DNA from: Aptenodytes patagonicus
Lineage: Eukaryota > Chordata > Aves > Sphenisciformes > Spheniscidae
Assembly (NCBI RefSeq): GCF_965638725.1
Contig: NC_134963.1
Location: 7,633,501 to 7,697,500, forward strand
Direction of reading: 5' to 3'
Length of the DNA stretch: 64,000 nucleotides
The position numbers and the translations under genes were made by a program. The notes below the pieces were generated by a model, which did no database searches, had not been told where the DNA came from, and saw only the letters and a list, made by a program, of their open reading frames with translations. Below, piece after piece: positions 13,901 through 25,900 of the stretch. Each line of letters opens with the position of its first letter. The first letter of the stretch is position 1.

Positions 13901-16900
13901 GCAGACCTACTATTTTTTCTCCCAACCCTTCCAATTTCTACAATCTGGGCAGGCACCACACTTTCTCCACTGGTGCGTCTAAAGGTGCAATGTCATGCTT
14001 GGCACAAGCAAATCTAAGACTGCTGCTTCCGAACGGGGTGGTTTCACCCACCCCAAGCCTATACTGTCGTTACCTCCCCTGCACTCGCACTACTGATGTA
14101 GCTGCAGGATGAATTATAGGCTCACTGCTCCAAAGCTGCACAAGTACGATAGCAATGAAAGGTGCTTCGCAGACTATTTCAGATAGTTCTTTCAGACACA
14201 ACTGTATCTTCCACTCTTCTGAAAGGAGAATCCATCCCATTCCCTTTCTCCCCACATGCTGCTCTTTTCCAGTAGTCTTACAGTCTCTTCTGTCTCACTT
14301 GGTCAGACAGGCAGACAATGCAGCTAACAGCTCTGCTATTCAAGGCTGAAGCTAAGTCAGAAGATCAAGACTCACAGTCAGGAGCACCATTTGTCCACAC
14401 TCCTCCAGCTCAGCAGAGAAGCAAATGCCAGAATAAAAATCCATACAACTCCAGATACTTACACTGAACCAGGAAACCAGGATACACTAAAATTTCCAAA
14501 ACAGTACCTTTTGCAGAAATTAAGTTTACTTCAAGGCCTCCTCAAAAGTCTAGTAGTCTCCTAAGGGGTAGGAGAAACTACATACACAGACCCCAACAAA
14601 CCCTACTCTAGGTAAGCCTCTCCTATGGCAACAGAGTGCTTGTGAAGTGCCCTTTTGTTTGACTACATTTTTAAAGAAGCGAGAGCAAGCTGCCTTTCCA
14701 ACCAAATATGTCCAAATTGTCTACTAACTTGTCTGTGAAAGCCAAAAAAACATTGAGGGCTAGGCAATTTAAAAATATTTGTTCCTGGATAAGTGCAACA
14801 CTGTCAAACTTCTCTGGGCACCAGACAGTAACCATTCCCAATACAAACGTGGCAAGGAACACCATCTCCTCACCTAGGAGTTCAGACTCAGTTTTTACTG
14901 TGAATCACACAAGTTTATCTGACTCAGTACCATGAAGATTTGGGTTTATTTATAAGAACAAAAGGGCAGCAGTTCCTGCATGCATGTTCATACACTTCCA
15001 TTCTTTTGAATCCTTGCTTACTTAGTTTCCCAAGAAGCAGAAAGCCCTTCACTGCTCTAATTTGCAGGTGTGATCACAGACTGACTTAAACTTTCAAGTG
15101 TCATTTCAAGAGAATACATTTTTGAGACAAAATGGAAAGCAGATTAATTTACCCACTACGAGTTATCAAGTTTTGCAGCCTTCCAGTTTATCTTGCTCCA
15201 AGTCTCTACAGCTTCATTTCAGCTGTCCTCTCCAGCTACTGAAGAGATTTAGATTCAAAGACATTCCACCTAATAAAGTGAACCGAGCGACTGTTCAACC
15301 TGAAGCAGTCATTTTCTTCTAGAAAACTTCCACTGAGTAATTATTCCTAGAAGTAGTAGCATATTCTTCATTCCGTCTGCTCAAAATCTATAAAGATTGG
15401 GTAATGGAGAGCCCAGTTTGCATTTACATTAAAGTGATGTTCATAGCAGACCCATTATAAAACAGCTCTTGTGTAATTTAAATTCAAAGTCCCATCCAGA
15501 ACCTGGAACTTATCTGCATTTCAACGCTACATTTGCTCTGACATTATGCATCTTCTTGTGGGAAAAGCAAATTCCTTGAAACAAGAAGCCTCTCATTCTT
15601 CAGCTTTAAATCAGGCAAGAACATATGCACGTACAAACACAAGGTGAAAAGAGAAAGATCTCATTAAATGTCCACCAGTCCCTATGCATCTCTAAGTCAC
15701 TGCTACATGGGAATAAACCACGTGCATTACAATAACCACTTAGCTCCCAATAACAGTTGTTAATCAACCTGAAAATGTACACATATGCAATTTCACTCCA
15801 TGACACAGAAAGCTATGTTTTTGCTTTTATTCCTTAGCCCAGCAAATCAGGAACATAAGCATAAACACCCTTGAGATTTGCTGCCTAAAAAAAACCTGCA
15901 AAAGAACTCGAGCTGTCTGACTTATGAGCCTCTTAGGTTCCAGAAAAATAATTAGGGTCTTGGAGGGCAGACATTAAAAGAAAAAGGATGAAGACTGCCT
16001 GACTGCCTGTAAAATTGTTTCATTCTGACAGTTTCAAGCCATGTCTTCAAGATTTTAAGACTACTTGCCTGCCACCCCACTAGGTTCTTCTGTATTTTGG
16101 AGAGCCTTACCTACTACCTACAAGTAGTAAAGCAGAAATTAAGAACACAAATAGTGGATTTTCTAAGAATTTTTAGCAGTAGTATTTTTAGAATATTTGT
16201 ATGAATGCATGTTTAGAGACAAAAGTTACTTAACTAAATATAGACTTTAGATATACGCCAAGTCTGAATAATAATTTTTTTATAAAGAATTTATATATTC
16301 ATGGATTCTCATATAACATTTAATAGACGAATTTAGAAAGACATTTACAAAAAAAACAACCTCCCACAAAATCTGTAAAAAGTTTTGTTAACACCACTAA
16401 GGATTTGCTTTCCAGGCACCTAAAACAGCTGCTCAAAGCAGTGCGCCCTCACAAAGGTTCTGCAATCTATTTTTTAAATTTTGATAAATTTCTGATTTTG
16501 GGAGGTGCTGAGCATCCGCTCTTTCCATTGACTTTAATGGGATAACTGGATGTTCCGCACTCATTAAGAGTCTAAATGTGAACTTTAGTTTTTGGATCCT
16601 AAAGCAGCTACTTTGAAAATCTTGACTTATGATCTAAGATATAGACAACTTTAAAAACAAGTATACCTCTTCTCGCATAATTGGTATCCATATCCTTAAA
16701 ATGCACCATAACAAAATCTGAAGACTTGAACAAGATACTCTCTAGTATGTCTTCACGTTTTGGCCCCAAACTGGATTCTGCAGTTTTCCGATGAGCAGCA
16801 TCAAGCACTAAATCACACTATTAGAGATATAAAAAGAATACACTAACTTAATGAATAAGCTATTCGATAACTTCACATACTTGCAAAAAACAGACATTTA

Positions 16901-19900
16901 CAACAGTTTGCAAAAATGAAACTGCTTGTGTAAACCTAGACATTAATAGACAAAATAATTCATAATAAATATGCAAATTTTAATCAAACATTGATTATTC
17001 AGTATTAGGATCTTTTAGGGAAGAGTCAAAAAGAAAAAAATTACCTTAGGACTGTAGGTTTTAAAAACTCCTTCATATATACCACCATTTTTCACCTGTA
17101 CTTCACATTTGGATCCCTAGAATGCAAGAAAAATGAAAATACAGCTTTCTACGAGGCTGACAAATGACATTTGAGTGATTTTCTCAAAGATGTATTTTTT
17201 ACATAAGTACAATGCGTAAAAATACAGCTCAGTTTTTAGTCAAATCTACCCATTCAACATTTGCCCATTTATAAATACGCCACTGTGTTCTGCAGATGCA
17301 AACAGCTGGGTGTGTACCAAAATTTGTTCTGAAGGGTTTTAAAGATACTAACAGAAGCATATTTGGTACTCACAAGACTCTTGACCAGTTATGCACACAA
17401 ACAAGTTTTTGTGCAAAAACAAAATCTGTGCATATGTGTGGGTACAAATAAGGATGAAGGCTTATCCTGGACTCTAGCAGATGTGGGACAGTCTGCCTTA
17501 CTCAATTTTGGCATGTCAAGACTTCCCTTAAAATTTGGGGAGAAAGGCTTCCACTCCCTGCACACAGACTCATTGTATTTATCCATAACCTCGCTAAAGA
17601 CAGAAAATTCAAAATATGACCAGTGCACCTAAGAAATTTGCTATACCTCTGCAAATTGTATTTGAACCTTTCCAAGCCAAAAATACAGAATAGCTATTAC
17701 TGTGATTCTTTAAAGTTCAATCTTGGCAAAAGAGCCTACTGTTAAAGTTCAATATTCACTCCATTGTATTGCAATTAGTGGACTAGTTAACAATTCTATG
17801 TCACTATAGAAACTGTTTACCCTCCTTCCAAATATGAAGACTTACAACAACTGATGTAAGTATGTGAACCATTCTCATGTTTGCATAGATGCCATCAAAA
17901 GAAATCTGAAAAATAAAAAAAGACGTCATGAATATATGAGAAATACTTGTAACAATTCAAAAAGCCAGTGCGCCAAAAATAATGCAGGGTTTCCTCAGTA
18001 CATACTAGTTCCTAGAAACATTGGTCCAAAACCTCACTCAGTCGATACACAGAGAACTTAGGTCACATGAGATTTCTAGAGGACCCTTACCCCTTTCTCT
18101 GATCATTAAAGATCTGAACGCCCTTCCAAACAAGATAAACATTACAGAGTGCCCCTAATGTCACGCAATAAAGAAATTCTCTTGCTGGTTGGGTGAAGCT
18201 CGTATGCACAGACTCCTAACTTAAAAAGCCCTGCTAACATCCCTCTCTGGTTTAAGAACCATCAACAGGATAAGGTACTTCAAATGCTGTAGAAGTAAAA
18301 AGGTGCTTTCAGGGCCTGCTGAACTACATCTTTTCATCTAACAGACCTGATTACATGCATTAACAGAAGCTAAAGCCATCAAATCGTGGAATGCCAAGGA
18401 GCTACAAAACCCATCATAAAATTAGTCAAAAGTAATTCACTGCAGTATCAGAATCTGAGATCCTACACTAGGAGAACTGACCAAGTATCACCCAGGTTGC
18501 TAGATGACACGCTCACATAAGCATACATGAAGTGGCGAGGATGTCTGTGTTTTGTTGCAACATCTGGTATCTCTCCCTGTCAACTTCATGCTTGTGAAAC
18601 AGGAGATGCTGAAACATGCAAGGACCTCACCATATTTTGAGCTTTTAAACTGATAACATATCTTTTAAATTGTCAGCTACTTAATCCACTTACTCCTGCA
18701 TGTTAGCCACCTTCCTGGTCTGAAAAGACATGTTTAAGGATACTCCTATGCTCAACACTCAGTATGGAGGACATAAAGACTAACACTTTTATGATGTTTA
18801 GTGTTTGCATATGACCTTTTTCACCACTTTTCCTCAAAGCTTCTTTATTTTTACTGAAGAGTCTTGATATCTTCAATAAACATTTATGTAAGTAAACTGT
18901 AGTCCTTTTAAACATTCTTACTTCTGCCCCATTCCCCAAAATTAGTCATCCTTGAAAACCAGGCCAATAACAAATTAGCAAATATTTGATTAGTGCAGTT
19001 CAAAGATCCACTCTTTAAATCGAGATCCACATCTTTAGCTTTGATAAAATTATGTTCTACAACCTATACTTCAACAATGTATAGCCTCGACAATAACTAA
19101 AGCTACACATTCAGGTTACTGATAATACTGGGTTAGCTATTTTATACTAAAGCTAAACAAAATCCTTATTTTTATTTAACTAAATGCTGTCTTACTGTCA
19201 TCTGTTTAAGGGAGAAGCCAATGTCAGAGTCTTCAGAGAGGAACTAATTCAAAAGCATTGCCTTAAGTTAAATGTTAGCCGTATCTACAACTATAATTGC
19301 AAGAAAATGCAGAAGATTTATATTAGCATAGTCAAAAGTCTAAGTGACCCTTCTCCCCTGCCTCACCCTCCCAGGAGACTTAAATGAATGCAAGATGCTA
19401 CATTTTTAGAAAAGCATACCTCAGTCTAAAATATTCATCAAGGTATCCAAAGGAAAGAATTGAGAGACTATTCCAGTACCTGCTATTCTTACGTTGATAC
19501 TTGGGTCCACTGCACATAAGTTGTTTCCTCATACCTAGGAAGTGGTACAATGAGGAAAAAACATATACTTACTGTAGGCTGAGGCGGTCCTTTGCCACTG
19601 CTGCGACCTCTGAAATTAAATACATACATGGGATACGATTAAAAGAACTGCCGAAGCTGGTTAATTTCTTAACAAGTAAGAATTCAAAAACCCATCTTAA
19701 TTTAGTGTTCAGAATGGGATCAGAGAAAAACAGCACTCCACTAGAGCACAATTTGACAACTACAGGGCCCACAGCATTTATCCTTCAAACTACTGACCTA
19801 CAAGCAAGCAGCATTGGTTAGTAGGCAAGAGGGTTACCTACAATAAGTTAGAGGACAAAATGAAGAAAATACTAAGCCTATGTCATTATAAAAATCCAAA

Positions 19901-22900
19901 AATATTCTCTCTTAAGCAGAATCCTGTAACTAAAGCAAATTCCAAAACTTACTGGCACACACCACTTTCAGGCCTGATCCCTACTTAGCACAGAGTCCCT
20001 TCTTTAGACTAGAGGCTCGGTATATCGTCACTGTCCATCTGATTAAGGGCCACCCAAATAACTGACCCATGCTGCAAGCTACAGAGGAGCCCTGATTGCA
20101 AGGCCCTACCTACAGAGCTTGCTTATCACTACTATCACAACCCAGCAAGTGAAACTAATTCTGTCCGTCCCCTCAAAAACACTAACTACTTTTAATGCAA
20201 ATCTGTCAATGTGTAGCACTCAGGACACTTCAAAAAGCTTTTAAATTAACCTGTATGCTCTTAATACCTTGCAAACTGAGATGTAACAGTCTGTGCCCTC
20301 CACCTCACACATTTGAGTCCCAACAGCATCCCTGCAGCTAGCAAGTCTGCAACAGCTACAATTCTTCAACTTCACTGGTGTGCCTTATCTCAAAGTTACT
20401 GCCTTGTACCAAGAAGTCCTAGTTTCAAGTATTTCTCATAGTGATTTAGATTTGTATTACAATGACTTGTCATGGTTTAACCCAGCAGGCAGCTAAACAC
20501 CACACAGCCTTTTGCTCACTCACCCCCCAGTGGGATGGGGGAGAGAATCGGAAAAAAGGTAAAACCCATGGATTGAGATAAAGACAGTTTAATAGGACAG
20601 AAAAGGAAGGGAAAATAATAATAATGATAAAAGAATATACAAGTGATGCACAATGCAATTGCTCACCACCTGCTGACCGATGCCCAGACAGTTCCCAAGC
20701 AGTGGGCCATGCCCCCCCCCCCCCAGCCAACTCCCCTCAGTTTTTTGATCACTATGACGTCACATGGTATGGAATGTCCCTCTGGCCAGTTGGGGTCAGC
20801 TGTCCTGGCTGTGCCCCCTCCCAGCTTCTTGTGCACCTCCAGCCTTCTCACTGGCAGGGCAGTATGAGATGCTGAAAAGTCCTTGCCTGTGTAAGCACTG
20901 CTCAGCAACAACTGAAACATCAGTGTACTATCAACATTATTCTCATGCTAAATCCAAAACGCAGCACTGTACCAGCTACTAGGAAGAAAATTAACTCTAT
21001 CCCAGCTGAAACCAGGACACAACTTCAGGAGCGCACACTGTAATGTGAGGCAAAATGAAGTCTTCAGTTCTATTAAAAAAAAAAAATCAATTTTTTAAAT
21101 AGACCCACCTTAAAGATGCACAACCATTTAATTAAAGACTCAAAGAATCTACGTTTCAAAATACCCAAACAACACTGAAATCTAAATCCAACTGAACATC
21201 AACTGCATGCAATTGCTTTTGAAAATACTATGCTGTGGTTGAATACAACCTTGCTCTCAAAACAACATGACCTTATAAATAGGGCTCATGAGTTAGTCAA
21301 GAAATCAAAGGAACTTCTCCCAATGAACATAAATATCCCTCCAATAAATTCCGCAGAAATAAGCAAGTCCATCAAACAACCATGAAAGGCCTTAATGAGG
21401 AAAAAATGAAAAACCACTAAACTATCACCTGACTCGTTTAAGAAAACAAGCTTCTGAAACAGAAGTGTAGTCTCATACAGCCTCACGCACACTGATGACG
21501 TTTGCTGATTGGCAGTAACTGCAGATTTCAGATGTCTAGCTGACATTTTCAGAATCCTTGCAGAGTACTAACTTCATGAAAAAAACCTAATGCAAATAGC
21601 CTGTATTTACCTATCAGTCTTAACTTTCCATATGGCAGCATCACAACTTCAGGCTTGCTCTGGAGACAAGCAAGTCTCACCATTTACTAAATCTGCCATT
21701 TGTCAAATGGCTACCTATAGCACAGTGCTGAAGCAAGCCCTTCGTGAACCTGGAACATAATTTTTGCATAATATTCAGATCAATGATCCTCTTCTTTCTG
21801 AAAGTCATTTCACCAGATGTGAAACACCCAAATAAAAGAGAGGTACAGTCTGGTTCTGATTTTTCCTTTTATTACAATCAAAAGCGTCAACACCACGGTC
21901 TTTCAAAGAACATGGCCGAAGTCAAACAATTTCATCAGTTCCCTCTATTGGTCTCAAAGATTTTAGAAGATGCTCCTTCCTACATCAGCTATAGAAATGG
22001 TCAAAAGTGAAAGAGTTTGGTGCCTTTGAAATAGAAAGCACTCCCGTTTTTAGTGACAAGTATTCTTAGAACTTAAATAACTGGGTTGCTAGACTGGTCA
22101 GAAAGTTTGGAGTATTCCCTTTAAGCATCAACCTAAGTGTTTTAGATGTTCCATCTCTTACCACATTTCCAAAACTACTGTTCCTACCCACATTTCTTTA
22201 AGAAACAATCTGATTGTGTGCATCCACATTGGCAAGAGGTCCTAACTTCTACATCAGACCAAGAGTTAAGCTAATTGCAGAAATTCTATACACTATTCTG
22301 ATCTAACAGATCTCTTTACAGACCTGACTTGAGGTTTATATTCCAACAGGTGAAGACTCAAGTTCAAACTACCCTTTGACACATCTTTGATGCATCATAT
22401 GAAAAAACCTAGGACTTTTACAAAAGCAGAAAGTAGATGATCTTTGCCAGAAGTTTACCACAATTTAAAACAGGAGAGTAACATTAAGAAATGGGGGTGG
22501 GGGAACTAGGAGGGTCACTAGCAATTTGGCACTGCTACCTAAAACCACATCTTGATTACAGTAAGTATGGTAAATAAAAAAAAATACATTTTGTATTGCA
22601 GAAATGTGGTTAAAGGTAAGCCTGGGAGAAGGCACAGTAGCTTGGCAAATCCAACCTGTAAACCCTTCACTTTGGGGTAGCAAAGTCACAAAGTCAGAAA
22701 AATGCTGCACCAGACAAAGTAACGACCAAGCAATTAAACTTAGCAGCCAACTCACTGCAGGCCAGCAGTTACATCTTAAGAGTGAAAGTCTCCCTAAGGG
22801 CTTAATCCCAAATGCCACACAATAAACATTTTTCCCCAGCAGCAACTTGCAATTTTTTTTCTATTTTTATGAGCATCTACTATCCTATTCCTCAGCATCC

Positions 22901-25900
22901 CTCACCTCCCACCCTAATGTTTACATGCCAAGTAGAGCATTTGTATAAGCAAAACAAGGTCAAGCATTTATATTTTTCCAGTTAAGTGAAAACTAATGCA
23001 AGGGACACAAGTCTTTCCAGGATGTGAAAGAAAGTCTCGGGTTTTCTCTCCAGCAGCATCTTCACTTTGAGACTAAGAAACAAATGCAACCATACTGCAA
23101 TTAATGTCTAGAGCAGAAGTGCAACTACAGACTGTTGAATTTAATAGAGTGAATAGATGTTTCTGGAGCACTGGCTGACATTACTACAGTTTTGAAAACA
23201 AATTTACAGGATACTCTATAAAGAACTTTCATTACAAGTGCAGAGAGCTAGTAAAGCTTTCTTCTAAGGGAGAAATCAGAAGTACGAAGTTTTATTTAAG
23301 TGCAGTATTTGTCTATATAAGTCAAGAATTGAAGCTGTCAAATTAAGATTATACAGGAAGTCCTGCAGAATTGTTTTCTGTAGTTTTTCCCCAACACTGA
23401 CATTAATAATGTCAACTCCTGTCTTCTTACAAGATGACAGCTTCTGTAGCATCTGAGTATGTAAGTAACCTGACTGAAGTCTGACCCAGTGCACATCTGT
23501 AACCTGTTGATGGACTTAGTCATTGAAGAACCTTCTTCATATCCATTGCCATGAATCAGTTGTTAAATTAAAACTTACTCAAAAGCAGGTATATAATATC
23601 ATACTAAAGTGCATTAACAGCGACAAGGAAAGAGACCCGCAGGTTATCCATTCATTTTGCTCAGCAGTTTAGCATGGCTACATTAAAACTGACACACACA
23701 AAAATGTTAGAACAAACTGGAAAAACTCTGAATGGCACGTGTGATCGAACCTCCAGAACAGTCACTTCCATTATATCAGAGCACCTCAGCACTCAATATT
23801 CCAAATTACTTCTGTCAGAACAGAATGGACACCTCTCTTCTGCCCTTTACTTAAGGCTTTCGTTAGGCTAATAAAAAAGGCTGTCAACAAAAAAGGAGAG
23901 TAGGTAAGAAGTGTTACGTCTCAAAAGCAAGCTACGCAACATGGGATCATTTCAGTTTTAACTTTTTAATGGGTAAAGCCATTTATAAAAGACAGTAACT
24001 TACAGTATTCTTAAAGGACTCCTAAGTCCAGTTAGGCAAGAAAGTTACCAAATAAAAAGGAAAAAGACCTTCTGCCACAATTGTAACTAGACACGTAACC
24101 ATCCAAAACCTGAGTCTGCGGTGTTTCGCCTTCAGACAAAATAACAATGGGGAAAAATGGATAACAAAAAAGGATGCAGTGCTTGAAGGAATGCTGGGAC
24201 AGATGCAACTTTCAATCACAGGACAGCTAACCTTCCTGTGCTTGTCTAAGGGCAAAACTGAACTAAAACACAAAAAGTAGATATTAGATAATGTTTTGAC
24301 TAGCACTGCAGAGCAGGTTTGTGTATGAGGTCTACGTTTTCTCCAATTACAGTTCAACATGCTATTGGCATCCCCCCTACAGCCCGATTTCCCATCTGCC
24401 ATATTGCACACACAGTTGCTATTAAACAAACATAGCATTTCACTTAGTGCCTCTTTATAAAAAAAGGCATTAATCCTTCTTGTTTGTTTTTCTTGAACAC
24501 CTTTAAAGATACCTTCATTTGTGATTTTTTCCCCTTATGCAAAAGAAATTAGTAAAATCATGAAAACAAATACTGGAATGTCTTATTTGTTCACACTAGA
24601 TTGTGCCTTTTCTAATATGAAATACATATATCCATCATTATGAAACCATGGAAACAAATGTAGTGAGCAAAGCTGACCCTACACTCACTATCAGACATAG
24701 AAGGACCAGGTGCTTAGCCCAATTAAGTCTTACAGTAATAAACACACAGCAGAAAATTAGGTCCAGGACAGTTAACTATCAATGAGCTTTCCACCCAAAC
24801 CTAAGCCTTTAAGAGCAACTTAGCCATGAAAAGTAACATTCTTTTGCATCTCAAGAAGGTAAGAAAGAGAACACTAGTGCTGCAGGGAAATGAGCTGCCA
24901 GGAAGAAAGCTTGGCATAAACTGGAGATGTTTAAGTTTCTATTAAATAATATAATGCTTCAAACTGAAACCAAGATGCAGGCCAGCTAAAAAACAATTTG
25001 ATTTTTCAAACAGAAAACCCACTTAGCTTTTCATTTACATGAACAGCTTTGCAGCATGAACCGTCTTTGAATTTGTACTCCCCAAAAGAGACTATTCTTT
25101 AGGACAGCAATAGGAGTTCTCTGAAGGTGTTCCACGGGACTCCCTCAGCCCAGGGACTGTGATTTTACAGACCCTTCATTCAGAAATAACTTGAAAAATT
25201 GATTAACAAAAAGGAGTGTGAACACCTCTGGGGGAACATGTCAGTTGTTTAGCAGCCCCACTAGAACTCCCTAAGGAGTTCTGAAGTGGAATTTATCCAA
25301 CAAAACTAGAAAGACAACACTGGTAGGAGAAATCCAGCGGCTTTAATCTTGAAACTTGGGAGAGAAATTAAAGCTCGCATCCCCTAATCTACAGAGACAA
25401 GTGCTCACCATCATACTGAATTAAAAAAAAAAAGAGCTGTAGGTTTTGTTGCCCTTCACGTTAACCTCTACAGTGCCACTGTGTGTTGGCAGGGATAACT
25501 GTTTAGCAAAGCACAGTAAACATCATGTTCAATCTAAACAGCCATATGTAAAAACTATTCAATCATTGCAATGAAGTGCTGAGGTATTATTGTTATTATT
25601 TAAGTTTATTTTGTCCTTTTCAACCCTACCAAAGCTTTTCCGCTTCCAGTTCCACAGACTGGTAACAAAGTAAAACCCTATTTCCAGTGACGTCCAACAA
25701 TGGGACCACTGTAAATTCTGTTTTATTGCCAATGCACAAAACTGAGTAAGAATAAAAGTCAAGTTAAAGAGCAAGATGAATAAAACTTGAAATGAAACTG
25801 CTCTGAGTGACTATGACCTTCAAAACTGTTACTGTCCTGCTCTGATTGTTTGTTATGACCCCCACAGCACTGGAAAAATTCACACCACTAGAAAGTTTAT

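Noticed and set aside
20470-20920. Several short open frames inside the LTR
   Set aside because: They are non-coding LTR sequence. No gag, pol or env region is present.
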